Assembly (NCBI RefSeq): GCF_009870125.1
Contig: NC_046681.1
Location: 10,119,001-10,183,000 of the forward strand
DNA from: Drosophila pseudoobscura
Taxonomy: Eukaryota; Arthropoda; Insecta; Diptera; Drosophilidae
Direction: 5' to 3'
DNA: 64,000 nucleotides
Position 1 is the stretch's first letter, and every line of letters begins with the position of its first letter. The translations under genes were made by a program, and so were the position numbers. A model generated the notes under the pieces. It searched no databases and had not been told where the DNA came from. It was given only the letters and a program-made list of their open reading frames with translations. Below, one piece after another: positions 1-11,995 of the stretch.

Positions 1-779
1 ATAAAAATCAAGAATAACAATTATAATAACAATTATTCTATAAAAATCAAGAATAACAATTATAATAATAGTTATTCGATAAAAATCAAGAATAACAATT
101 ATAATAATAGTTATTCGATAAAAATCAAGAATAACAATTATAATAATAGTTATTCAATAAAAATCAAGAATAACAATTATAATAATAGTTATTCGATAAA
201 AATCAAGAATAACAATTATAATAACAATTATTCAATAAAAATCAAGAATAACAATTATAATAACAATTATACAAAAAAATCAAGAATAACAGTTATAATA
301 ACAATTATTCAATAAAAATCAAAAATAACAATTATAATAACAATTATTCAATAAAAATCAAGAATAACAATTATAATAACAATTATTCTATAAAAATCAA
401 GAATAACAATTATAATAATAGTTATTCGATAAAAATCAAGAATAACAATTATAATAATAGTTATTCGATAAAAATCAAGAATAACAATTATAATAATAGT
501 TATTCAATAAAAATCAAGAATAACAATTATAATAACAATTATTCAAAAAAATCAAAAATAACAATTATAATAACAATTATTCAAAAAAATCAAAAATAAC
601 AATTATTCAATAAAAATCAAGAATAACAGTTATAATAACAATTATTCAATAAAAAGCAAAAATAACAATTATTCAATAAAAATCAAAAATAACAATTATT
701 CAATAAAAATCAAGAATAATAATTATAATAACAATTATTCAATAAAAATCAAAAATAATAATTATTCAATAAAAATCAA
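1..779. repeat. 39-bp AT-rich tandem satellite, truncated by the window edge
   Basis: Seen directly: a head-to-tail array of a 39-bp unit that begins ATAAAAATCAAGAATAACAA and ends in a variable ATTATTC/GTTATTC block. Copies start at 1, 40, 79 and so on. From about 590 onward some units are 27 bp, because they lack the central 12 bp (TATAATAACAAT). Each unit contains a near-palindrome built from AATAATTGTTAT-type sequence. Copies differ by a few substitutions, and variants recur in the same order (for example 40-160 and 400-510), which suggests higher-order duplication. The array runs off the left edge, so its full length is unknown. No coding content was seen. Confidence 0.95.
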
Positions 780-839
780 GTTACTTAAAATGAGTGTAGG
801 CGTACATGCATATATTAGATTTGTGGTGAAAATGGAGGT

Positions 840-1150
840 GTGTAACGTCCAGAGGGATTGTTTCCGACATAATAAAGTATATAGATTCTTGATCAGCATC
901 AATAGCCGAGTCGATTGAGCCCCGTCTGTCTGTCCGTCCCTATAAGCGCCTAGGGCTCAAAGATTATAAGAGCTAGAGCAATGACAACGAACTCTTTGTC
1001 GTGCCGTTTAATATTAGCGGCGTCTGCCGGAGGAGAGCCATATTGACTAAGTATAGGGTATAAATGTAGAGTTGCGGTCGCCGCAACAACTCACAACGTT
1101 ACCCCTCGTTGATTATATTTTCAGATGTAGAATATAGGGCGACAGACTCT
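840..1150. mobile_element. DINE-1/mini-me (INE-1-like) fragment
   Basis: Seen: a GATCAGCATCAATAGCCGAG block at 891-910, a GTCTGTCTGTCCGTCC run at 923-938, then CCTAGGGCTCAAAGATTATAAGAGCTAGAG-type sequence to about 980. Known: mini-me/DINE-1/INE-1 elements of Drosophila carry a GTCY proto-microsatellite next to a block of this kind. They are short non-autonomous Helitron-like elements. The outer ends are not resolved. It directly follows the 39-bp satellite; DINE-1-type elements often carry internal tandem repeats, so the two could be one composite. Confidence 0.55.
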
Positions 1151-1199
1151 CTCCCCAATTTTCGGATAGATATAGGATAACAACTGTGAATAATAATGA

Positions 1200-4100
1200 T
1201 TTCGAAAAGGATTCTTCCGTATTCAAACAAATCTATTGGATATTATTTCCATCAATTCTTGTTTTAGAAAAGGAACTGCGAACTATTTATGTTGCCCAGA
1301 ACGATGTCATTTAGAAGCATTATTTTAATGAACGAGTGGACTTCAGGAACTGGTTTAAGTCTGGATGCGTGCCGAAGCGGATGTAAGTACTCTTTTCTTA
1401 TTCTTATTGAATTCGTTCATCTTGTGCCTCTTGCGATTGAGATTCACGCTCATTTTTATAATTTTGTTGGATTCGTTCTCCCAAAATGGGGCACTTTGTG
1501 CTTAATATGTTCATAGGTGATTCAAGACAATGTTGCACACCCTATCGCCCCTAAGCCACTATCGATCTGAAAGATATCTTTTCGACTCCCTCTACCACAT
1601 ATACAAATGTACATATACGCTCAGATATCTTAATCTGTGCCGCTTTTGCGTTTCAAGTTAGTGCGGCTGCGCCACTGCGCTGTTGGGTTAAAAAGTGTGA
1701 AATTTGCTTAGCTAACTGGTGGACTGGGGTGCTGGCAGTTCAGACCGACTCGGAGGCCCTACCGCGGCCCCAGGCCTCCTCTTGGAATAGGGCAGACAGT
1801 CAGATAGGTTAGCAGATAGGTAGCCGGGCGAAATGGCCAACGAGCCGTGGCCATGTCCACTCGGTAACGGTAGGCGAGGGAAATTCAGCACGCACGACAC
1901 AACACACAAGGAAGAGTAGGGGACGGAGTATGGAATGGGAGGAAAATAGGCGAGTGTGACCATAACTTATGCGCAAATTATTCGATTTGGAGGCGTACAA
2001 AATGCAGATACAGCTACCCAATAATGGCCCCGAACGGGTTGCTCTCTCTCTACCGAAGAAGCTGTGAAAGTTGCACCGACTCCAACTGCGACTCCAAACT
2101 GCGGGAGAAAGAGTAGCAAATTTGTAGAAAATTGAATGCCACCTACCCATCATCAGTAGCCAGAGATGGAGATGGAGTCAGTGTCAGGGCTATAGCTGCT
2201 GGAGATTCGACTGACCACGTAGGCGGCACACGGATGCCAATGTGTAATTTTTGTGAATTTATTTTATTTGGCAACAACTCAGTCAGTGGCTGACTTGCAA
2301 CTTTAAGCGGAAGAAGGGGGAAAAAAATCACAAAAATAATTGGCAGCCAAGCAGGCAGGCAGGCAGGCGGTGGGAAAGATTTCTCCCTAGGCTCTGGCTA
2401 ATTGAAATTCCCATGCTCATCGCTTTGTGCCTCTAATGGCGACCCCAGCTGCCACACATTCTACCAGAGAGAGAGACACAATCTGAATCTGGCCTAGCCA
2501 ATTTAAGCCAAATCGCATAACAACACGCACTTTCCGCCACTGCCAATGCACGCACTCATGGACTAGAAAAACTGAAGGAATGGGAATGGGAACGGAACCG
2601 GGAGTCCAGCACAGGACAACAGGCCTCCACTCTGACTCTGATTCTCATTCTGCCTCTGATTGTGTCCGTGTCTCTGGTTGCATTCAACAGCCATTTTCGG
2701 TGCTTTTTATTGTCAGTGACAAGGCTGGGGACCCAGAGCAGAGCCTCGTCCTCCCTGGCAATGTCCATCGGAATGGTTCTCATGTGACCCGGCTCGGGGC
2801 TGCGACTGGGGCTGGCTGATTTTAATGCTGCTAACGAAATTTAATTGGCCTCTAAATGATTTTAATTGTGCCACTGATGTTGGCCATAAGTTACAATGCA
2901 AATGGCCGGCAATTCTAGATCCCACAGATTGCAAATTCCCCGTTCGTGTTGCACTTGAAAATGAAGGAGAAAAATGGCATCAATACAGTGGGAGGTGGAC
3001 TGGAGCTGCACTGTTCTAATGAGCACCGCAACACATTTGAACTGTTTTTCAGATTGTTCTTCATTAGGAATAGTTACTTAGATATTTTCTTGGCTGTCTT
3101 GTGTTTGAATACTTATGAACCCTTTGAAAATGGCAGACAGTGGCCACAAGTTTGTCGAGAGTACACATCCGCTTCGTTTCTTCGTCTCGCATTAGACAAA
3201 TATCGAATCTTCCGCTCATCAAAAAGTGCTGATTGGTGCTTTGGGTAAAGAATGTCCCCATCGTAACTTTTCGGAACAACAGAAATTGTAAGTATTAATT
3301 GGGCAAATGGTTTGCCGGATCAGCTACTTTCTTTAGCTCTTATGAATTGTTTTAGTTACCCAGGCACCTTTCTGGATTCATGGAATCATTGCACATATTT
3401 TTATGGACTCTTAAGTGTGTGTCCCCCCACCATCCCCTGTATATTATAAGCAAAACCTTTTTACGAGTATTTATTTATTCCCCAAATGAAAACTTTCCCC
3501 CTTCATATTAATCCGATCCACCTAAAACACTCACCTCTGTCATTGCCATTTCATTCGACATCAACGCTGCTGCTGCTGGCATTCGTCATCCTCGTCGTCA
3601 TCGTCATGGCCACCGCCCTGTCAAAGTGCCATCAGCATTAACCCAAATGAGTGGAAAGACGATTTTTAACAATAAGACGGACTACGCCCCAGTTCCACTT
3701 GCAAATTAATAACCTTTCACCTGAGTTTTAATTTAAATTCCCGCGACTTATCCGCCCAACCATAACGATCTGCTATGGATCCACCTCTCGCAGACCAGAC
3801 CTCCCATCCGAGACGGATATATGTACCTTCGAATACCTTCGTCAAGGGCTCTTGTCCCGGTCCCTGGCTGACATTTCAAATTTCGCAAATGTCAAAAAAC
3901 CGCCGTCCGCGCTTCGCCGTGGCTGCTGCTCATTTGTCTTCGAAATTTGCCATAACTGTGGACCGAAAGCCAGCCGCACTTTTTAACACTTTTCACTTAG
4001 GCGGTCTGTCATGGGAGTCTCGTCTCTCTGTTACATCTCCTGTCCCCTATCTGTCTCCCCGAGGAGGGGACGTGGATGTGAATGTGAATGTGTGGCCAGG

Positions 4101-6849
4101 GGCCAAATCTAAATGCTCTCGTGCAAGACCAAACGGAGTGCCGACCTGGCCGACGAGTCATCAAGCCCTGACCCACCTGGTGGCTCATCTTGGTAGTTCC
4201 TTTCCTCCGAGCTAAGCTCACTTTCCAGCCGTTGTTAAATAATTTCACAGTCTATCAATTAGCGTGGCGATCGCGCCAGCAGGATCGTGCTGAAACAGTG
4301 GTGCAAGTGGCTGAAGAATATATTTTTTCCTCTATAGTTTTGTACATTTTTGCACACCACATCGACCTTTACAACCACTGTGCAAACGGCAATATGGTTG
4401 TAGGCAATTTTTCATAATGTTGCAGTCGCTTTGGCCACAGTGAGTGCAACGGCTGCACCGCCAGTTAGCGAATACTGGATACCGGCTGGCTCTTATGACC
4501 TTAGGGGGCTGGCAAAAGGTGGTCTCGCTGATGGCTTACGTCTACGCTACTCATAAAATTTCAATTAATCTGCGTGTCACTGCACACGAACAACAACCAC
4601 ACTCCCCAGAGATCTCTTTCTCTCTCTCTCTGTGGCTGGTGCTATGCTAAATGGCAGCTACGGGGATTTAATTAAATACCAGAGATGCCATGCCATGGGT
4701 TATGGAGTTGGCCTGTATTAATAATAAGCCTTCAGTTTCCTCTTTCTTAGCCGATTATAATCTTTGAATCTGTGCATCTTTGGATGTATGGATATGTATG
4801 CCTTGAGGGCAGACAGCCAGCAAGACAACAAGTCCGAAACTCGCACACAAATTAATCTTCTTCAAATTAGCATCTTGATTAGCCAATGAAATGTGTAACC
4901 CATGCCCGAGAGACACACCGAGAGCTACCCGAGATCTCGGGGAGTTCGCTATAAAAATCAACAGAAAATATTCGAATCCAGTTTTTGATGATCATTGATC
5001 ATTTCTCGGTGCCAGCTCTCCGATTCCGTTCGCATGGGCTCTGCTGTTGATGTGATTACAATAATTAATCTTGCACGAGATTATTGTTTCTCCCAGCTCC
5101 AAAAACAGCCAACCAGCAGCCATCGCACGATCGTCCAAGACCCAGGTCGGTGACGCAGTCAGAGTCAGAGTCGAGAAGTTTTGAATCTGTGGCTGTGGCT
5201 GTGGCTGGGATCGCTGCTGTTTGGCTGGTTTCCTTTCCTCAAGGCGCCAGCTACGGGAACGGCGTCAAATTAAGTGTTTGTGTCGCTGGCCATTAATCAA
5301 AACATATCACAAATTTCGATATGAAAAACTGTTTTGTATATCAAAGCAAGCCAGACACACACAACGTATCGTACGTACATCGTGCATCGTACAACTTCCC
5401 ATGTTCCATGTCGTGTTCCCTGGGTGTCGTCGTTGTCTGTTCATTTATTTACATTTATTTCTGTGTATACTCTCCTGCGTTTTTCCTGGTCTGCAAATGT
5501 CACCTGCTGTGCCAACACCACACACATGTTGGTTCCACTGATTTCACTTGGAGCAGGAGACACCCAACCTTTGATGAATGATGGACAACTCTGCCAGCAT
5601 CTCCGGGTTGGGCTCATTCATTTGTTGCAGTCGCATTTGGGAATTCATTTGAATCGGGATGCTTGCAGCTTGGATTTTGATATGCTACTGAATCGGGTTT
5701 GCCGAATAAAATTTATTTACTGCCTAATTGCTGCTTAAATAGACACGCTTGTGGCCATAAGCCTTGGCTCTAGCCACAGCCGAAACTTGTTCACTTTTCG
5801 GATATATTATCTGTTGCAAATATCAAAGACAACCAGCAGCGAGCGACTAGCCAATGTCAACAGGCGGCAGTCAGGTGACAGCAGCAGGGGCAAGGCATGT
5901 GGCAATTATGTATAATAATATGTGCAACGGCAACAACTTCAACAATTGACCACTTGAGGTTTTCAACAAGTTTCAACAGAATGTGACACCTGCAATCGAG
6001 TGGCACAGACCACGCCACGGCACAAGCAGCACCAGCTACAAAATGCAGCTTGTGGCTGCATTTAAGGACAAATTAAAATGCAATTTCGAAGTTCAGCACC
6101 TTGGTCAATGGGAGCTGGAGCTGGGCTGGCGATGTGGTTTCTGCCTGCCGCCCGGCTAATGACATCTGTCTCGGTAATCTGCCACTCCGATTTGTATATA
6201 AAAAAAGACAAATCGAGGAAAGCAAATGGCGAATCGTTAGCTCTAAAGAACTAATTATACTGTTTATGTGAGAAGATGTAATCTTAGAGGAAGCTTGTAC
6301 AATGCCAGGCATATACCGATCCAATTGAAACTATTTCTGGTAGATCTGAGATGATTAATGATCTTGATCTACTTGAAACTATGCCGAAAAATTCCCCTAA
6401 GCCTTAAACGTTGTGCGTACCATAGCTTAATACTAAGTTTTGCAAGTTTCTTCAAAGCAATAAGTCTTTTCCCAACAAATATATAAGAAACATTAATTGG
6501 AATGTATTCGTATTTTTATACCCGTTGAAATCCCGTTATAACTATTTCAATTCCGTTCCACTTTTTACTCTACATGACTGTCTTCTATTTGAATTTCTAC
6601 ATGAACATACTAACGCCACCTACAATAATTTGTTCGAACCTTAAGTTATACATTACATATACATGCAGCTAACTTTTCTTTTCTTAACATTTTATCTACA
6701 TATCATCCCAGACAGTATATGTACATGTAGATGTGCCAGTTCATACACCGAACATGTTGCAAACGACCTTTCTGGATTGGATCCCAGTGACTTCGGCTCT
6801 GATCCCAGCTCCCAATGGAGACTACGAATATTTTGTTCCTTCTGAGAGC
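1200..6849. other. Non-coding intergenic stretch, no gene seen
   Basis: About 5.6 kb with only short open frames that lack splice context, family resemblance or coding-like composition. The sequence looks like ordinary fly intergenic or regulatory DNA, rich in poly-T/poly-A runs and simple CT/GA tracts. A TTTTTATACCCGTTG block near 6514-6528 resembles the ATACCCGTTAC-like motif of DINE-1/INE-1 elements, so a second degraded copy may lie at about 6500-6660. No RNA gene was recognised. Confidence 0.6.
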
Positions 6850-6954
6850 ACATCGTGCATCCGCCAGCTGCTGGTACGACTTACTTGCCTCGCACGTGCA
6901 TACATTACCGACGTCGTCTTCCCTCCTGGACCATGCTTCATCCGCTTTCGTCGG

Positions 6955-7790
6955 GTAAGTTTTCCTTGTTTCCCCCCTATTAATCTTTGCCATAGACTAT
7001 TTCTTCTACTTCTTTTATTTTTTATTCCTTCCAGCTCTATTGGTCGAGACCCTCTCTGGCCGCAAACTGCTATGCAGCGATCCCCTCTTCTTACTTAGGC
7101 AGGTAAAGCTATTAAGTTTTTATTTATTTACATTATTTACGTCTTCCTTTAATTGCAGGTCGTCCCCTCCTCCGGGAATACCTCTTGCGTGCCTGCGGAC
7201 ACCGTTGTGTCCACCGTCGTTTAACAGGAGCTTCCCGCTTCACCGTTCACAGTTCACTGCCTTTTCAGTCCGCATCGTCCTCAAGTGATCGCGCCGTAGC
7301 TCCTCGTCCTCTCCGGAGTTCCAAGAGATGTGCTCCTGGCTGGACCGTGGCAGCCATGATGCCGATGAGTCGACAATGTGTCGTCCCGTCCTCTGCATCA
7401 GGGAATAGTGATCGGCAGCGGTATTTTTGTTTCCCGGGAAATAATGTCAACAACCCCCCTATCCATACTCCGCCGAATCAAACGCTGGGCTTTAGTTTTG
7501 AGACGCGTAAGTAAAGCAGTAAATAATTATGAATATATTTAAAAATATTTCTTCCTTCACAGAGGACATCTGAACCTTACGCTTTGCCACAAACCGAGTC
7601 GTATCCGATTTCCCCATGCAAGACGGAATCCCAGGCAGACAAAATCGTATTCCAGCAGGACAGAAGCGCATCCTTTGCAAGATGCCGAACCTACCAAGCC
7701 GCCTCATCTTTTGACTTGGCCATCGACAACAATCTCAAGGAATTTGGCTATGGAAACCAAGGAGGAGCTGCGTGGTCTACTAGACTCTAG
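6955..7790 (+). pseudogene. Left-arm copy of an unrecognised multi-exon gene
   Basis: Seen: spliced-gene architecture with a GTAAGT donor at 6955 and CCAG acceptor at 7034, a second GT-AG segment 7103-7158 that has no obvious counterpart in the right arm, a donor GTAAGT at 7507 with acceptor ending 7562, and a final exon 7563-7790 ending in TAG. The final exon joins in frame to the upstream RRIKRWA-like segment and ends in AAWSTRL. AATAAA signals follow at 7857 and 7900. Upstream of the last intron the frame is broken compared with the right copy, so this copy is probably dead. The tail is rich in Ser, Gln and Arg. No family was recognised. Confidence 0.5.
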
Positions 7791-8009
7791 ATAGATCTCG
7801 TTGTTGTTAGGTTTAAGGATACATACGTCTATATGTCTAGATAGTAGATACAAATGTAATAAACTTGTTTATTTGTTTATTCTAAGTTAAGTTATGATAA
7901 ATAAAACTATTGAAAAATGATCCTTGCTGTATCCTGTATCGGAAAAACCACAAAAAGGAGTGGTATGCCCATATTGGTTCACAAATAGCTGAGAAAACTA
8001 AATATTGTT

Positions 8010-8600
8010 AATTGGTGAAAATGTCCTTGATCCTTGATAAGGACTCCATAAAATCAGGGACGAATTTCCGATCACAGGAAGCCATCGCACGTCCCGATCG
8101 GACCACAAAAAGCCGAGAAAACCAAATAAGTAGTGTTAGAGTCCTTACCAAAGGATCAAGGACATTTTTCTGATCACAGGGGGCCATGGCACCTCCCGAT
8201 CGAGTCACCAATAAAGGAGAAAATGAGATATATATGTCTTGAGAAAATATCCTTGATGCTTGGTCCTTTATAAGGACTCCGTCACATCAGGGACATTTTT
8301 CCGATCACAGGAAGCCATCGCACGTCCTGATCTTCCCATAAATAACGGAGATAATAAATACTTTTGATCCTTGATATCCTTGGTCCTTGTAAAGGACTTC
8401 ATAAAATCAGGGACATTGTGCCGATTACAGGAAGCCGTCGCACGTCATGATCGACCCATAAATAGCGGAGAAAATGAATATTTTGTATCATGGATATCCT
8501 TGGTCCTTGAAAAGGACCTCGAAAAATCAGGGACATTTTGCCGATCACAGGAAGCCGTCGGACGTCCAAATCGGCCCACAAATAACGGAGAAAAAAAAAC
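8010..8600 (+). repeat. Five tandem ~115-120 bp units, left arm
   Basis: Five direct units, each built on GGTCCTT...AAGGACC (a short palindrome), then CAGGGACATTTTGCCGATCA-like sequence, then GGAAGCC[AG]TCG[CG]ACGT, and ending near CGGAGAAAAT. The units diverge by about 10-25 percent by eye. Starts are near 8010, 8126, 8237, 8360 and 8478. They lie in the inner half of the inverted-repeat arm, where Foldback-type elements carry direct repeats. Short open frames across them are repeat artefacts. Confidence 0.85.
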
Positions 8601-8680
8601 TGGCTTGTAAAAAAAACTCGTGTCAAACGGCCAAAATCTGGATGGGATACCAGGCGAACAGAAATCAGCAGCAAGCAACT

Positions 8681-8747
8681 GTAGGAAATGCCAAAAAAAA
8701 ATTGGTGCATACTTTTGGGAGACAATAAATTTTTTAAAAATTTCAGT
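8681..8747. other. Spacer at the centre of the inverted repeat
   Basis: About 67 bp between the two arms, AT-rich (ends AATTTTTTAAAAATTTCA), with no similarity between its two sides. A CCAAAATCTGGATGGGATAC block flanks it on each side in opposite orientation, so the arms meet almost directly. It is too short to hold a gene. Confidence 0.7.
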
Positions 8748-9600
8748 TACCTTCTGCTGATTTATGTTCGCCTGGTATCCCATCCAGATTTTGGCCGTTT
8801 GAAGGGTGTTTTCTTTCGATGTACGGTGGCGCCCCCATCGGCGATTTCTTGAACTACATCTTTAAAGCCAGTTACAAGCCAGTTTTTTTTCTCCGTTATT
8901 TGTTGGCCGATTTGGGCGTCCGACGGCTTCCTGTGATCGGCAAAATGTCCCTGATTTTTCGAGGTCCTTTTCAAGGACCAAGGATATCCATGATACAAAA
9001 TATTCATTTTCTCCGCTATTTATGGGTCGATCATGACGTGCGACGGCTTCCTGTAATCGGCACAATGTCCCTGATTTTATGAAGTCCTTTACAAGGACCA
9101 AGGATATCAAGGATCAAAAGTATTTATTATCTCCGTTATTTATGGGTCGATCATGACGTGCGACGGCTTCCTGTAATCGGCACAATGTCCCTGATTTTAT
9201 GAAGTCCTTTACAAGGACCAAGGATATCAAGGATCAAAAGTATTTATTATCTCCGTTATTTATGGGAAGATCAGGACGTGCGATGGCTTCCTGTGATCGG
9301 AAAAATGTCCCTGATGTGACGGAGTCCTTATAAAGGACCAAGGATCAAGGATATTTTCTCAAGACATATATATCTCATTTTCTCCTTTATTGTTGACCCG
9401 ATCGGGAGGTGCAATGACCCCCTGTGATCAGAAAAATGTCCTTGATCCTTTGCCAAGGACTCTAGCACTACATATTTGGTTTTCCCGGCTTTTTGTGGTC
9501 CGATCGGGACGTGCGATGGCTTCCTGTGATCGGAAATTCGTCCCTGATTTTATGGAGTCCTTATTAAGGATCAAGGACATTTTCACCAATTAACAATATT
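8748..9600 (-). repeat. Tandem ~120-bp units, right arm, with a near-perfect recent duplication
   Basis: Reverse-complement counterpart of the left-arm units, with one extra unit. About 130 bp at 9017-9146 recur unchanged at 9137-9266, so a 120-bp unit has been duplicated once very recently. The right arm also carries about 70 bp (about 8805-8875, ending in ACTGGCTTGTAA on the minus strand) that the left arm lacks next to the spacer. Confidence 0.85.
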
Positions 9601-9822
9601 TAGTTTTCTCAGCTATTTGTGAACCAATATGGGCATGCCACTACTTTTTGTAGTTTTCCCGATACAGGATACAGCAAGGATGATTTTTCAATAGTTTTAA
9701 TTATCATAACTTAACTTAGGTTTATTCTAATATTCTAATTATTCTAATAAACAAGTTGATTACATTTTTATCTACTACTTATAGACGTATGTATCCTTAA
9801 ACCTAACAACAAGGAGATCTAT

Positions 9823-10746
9823 CTAGAGTCTAGTAGACCACGCAGCTCCTCCTTGGTTTCCATAGCCAAAGTCCTTGAGATTGTTGTCGATGGCCAAGTC
9901 AAAAGATGCGGCGGCTTGGTAGGTTCGGCCTCTTGCAAAGGATGCGCTTCTGTCCTGCTGGAATGCGATTCTGTCTGACTGGGATTCCGTCTTGCGTTGG
10001 GAAATCGGATACGACTCAGTTTGTGGCAAGGCGTAATGTACATATGTACATATGTACATAAGTTTCCTGTGAAGGAAGAAAAATTTTTTTAAATATATTC
10101 ATAATTATATACTGTTTTACTTACGCGTCTCGAAGCTGAAGCCCAGCGTTTGATTCGGCGGCGCATGGATGTGAGGGTTGCTGACATTATTTCACTAGTC
10201 CCTGCTGCATAGGACGAGACGCCACATTGTCGACTCAGCGACACAGCAGCGGCATCAGGAGTCCCACAGTCCAGCCAGGAGCACATCTCTTGGAACTCTC
10301 AAAAGAGGACGAGGAGCTACGGCGGGATCACTTACGGACGAGGTACGGACGGCGAGCAGACCGGAAAAGCGGAGAAGAGGGGTATGCCAGTGGCCGGATC
10401 CAAAGGCCACCCAGGCGAAAGGCCACAGCTCGCGCGACAGCAGTCATGTCCCGAGGAGCGCGCGGAGTCGTGGTCCCATCCCCTGGAGCCAGCGAGTAGT
10501 GCGCGATGGAAGCCGGTCAGGCCCCTCCAGTGGACAGAAGTTATCGAGCGCACACTCGCTGTAAAAACCGGAAGACCATGGTGGGCGCAATGGAGTCAGC
10601 GGGCAGGCAAGAGGTATTCCTGGCCACCGCTGTATCGCGACCCTCTCGTTCGCAGCATAGCATAGTCTAGAGAAGGCCTCGGCCACAAAGAAAAAAAAAA
10701 ATAGTCAATGGAAAAGATTAATAAGGGGGAAACAAATAAAACTTAC
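9823..10746 (-). pseudogene. Right-arm copy of the same unrecognised gene
   Basis: Reverse-strand partner of the gene-like segment at 6955-7790, arranged tail to tail with it. Seen: an intron donor at 10746 (GTAAGT on the minus strand), an open segment beginning [15 protein letters not shown] at 10286 that runs to the donor at 10124, and a last exon starting near 10066 and ending with AAWSTRL-stop at 9823. Here the upstream exon is intact, but the start of the last exon carries a small GTACATAT repeat that breaks the frame connection. The left copy has the opposite defect. A longer middle exon than in the left arm is also present. No function can be assigned. Confidence 0.45.
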
Positions 10747-10800
10747 CCGGTCAAAGCCTTGCATAAATGCATAATGTACCAGTTGCTGGCGCGATCGTGA

Positions 10801-11995
10801 ATGCAGTATCAATACAGTATCAATTAATGGAAATATCAATGTCAATGGAAAATCGCCAGAGCGGCGCAGGACATGGAAAAGTGAAGGTTAAAGCATCGGG
10901 CCACTTATCGGGGGAAATATATCATGAAATATGCTCTACGGGAAGATACAAAATTCGTTTTCTCAACAGGGTTCAGCCACAGCATCATGAGCCAGCCAGA
11001 CCAGCTTTGTCTGACTTAAGTCTTGTTCTGTGTAAGAACTGGTTAGTGATATCATATGTTACATCCGAGCCAATGTAGATTTGTTTAGATACTTGTTTAT
11101 AAAGTTTGTAAGTAAATTAATTAATTTCCCGACTCTAAATATCTTCAAAATTTACAGCACCAAAACCCTTACAATTTTCTTCAAATATAGCTTATTTATT
11201 TACAATTAAGTACAATTAACAATTTTTAGGCGTAGGTTTTCTTAAAAAAAATGAATCAAGCTTAGTAAATACGAAATTGGTATTTTCTGAACAATGATAG
11301 AAAAACAATGAGAGATCAGGAGAGTACAGTATTAAGATATAAAACGGATTGAAGCTAAAGTTAGATACTTACAAACTACGATAATTATCAGCTATGTTCG
11401 ATCGCTCATCGTCGGATTCAGCTTCAGCTTAATACAAAATGCTAGGAGTTTGCTTAAAGAGTCGGGCAAAACGGATGGGTTGCCTTTGCCCTAGGGCTTC
11501 CGTAAGTCCAAAAAGGACTAATAAAGTTCACTTATTTCAAAAATCTCGAATATGGAAAACTTGTTTTGTTGTTCATCATTCATTCATAATTCTCGAAGAA
11601 CTGATATCGATATCGAAAAGTAAATCAAAATTAATCTGATCTGATGAGGCGCTTCGAAGGTTACCCAAAACAATTTCAATATTCTAGCTAAATTAGTTTA
11701 CCTTAAGGCCATAGGAAGGTGAAGCTTAACTAAGGGCTAGTGCGGCTTAGCAGTAGGTTTGCTTAGGTTAGGGCTTAGGAGTACAGTACAGTTCAGGACA
11801 GACAGTACAGTCGAGAAGAGATAGACAGAAGTTGGTGGCGGAAGGATGGATAGTTGGAAGAGAGAAGACAGTAGACAGTAGACAGTAGAGTGAAGTGAAG
11901 TGAAGCTTAGACCTGCAATCGAAACTAATTTAGTAAGAAATCCAAGCGAATATGTAATGGTGTGGTATGGTGTTCCAGTCAGTGTGGCAATTAAT
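10801..11995. other. 3' flank and probable 3' UTR of nompC
   Basis: Between the inverted-repeat element and the nompC stop codon. A minus-strand AATAAA (plus-strand TTTATT at 11195-11200) lies about 800 bp past the stop and is the best-placed polyadenylation signal I see. The stretch around 11760-11900 has GACAGTAGACAGTAG-like short repeats. No coding exon was recognised. UTR length is inferred only. Confidence 0.4.

Larger units (their letters stand above)
6850..10800. mobile_element. Large imperfect inverted repeat, Foldback-like, carrying gene-like segments
   Basis: Seen: the left arm (about 6850-8680) is matched in reverse complement by the right arm (about 8748-10800), with a short unique spacer between them. 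Matching landmarks include the GTAAGT intron starting at 6955 (right copy ACTTAC at 10741-10746), the MCSWLD coding block, the GTAAGT intron at 7507 (right copy 10119-10124), the AAWSTRL-stop ends at 7790 and 9823, and the GATCACAGGAAGCC repeats. Arms differ by substitutions and indels. Known: Drosophila Foldback and Galileo elements have very long inverted termini with internal direct repeats. Inferred: a related element. No transposase was recognised, and no clean outer termini or target-site duplication could be located. Confidence 0.75.

Noticed and set aside
1..779. Regular repeats resembling a CRISPR array
   Set aside because: Units are contiguous with no unique spacers, AT-rich, and the genome is clearly eukaryotic.
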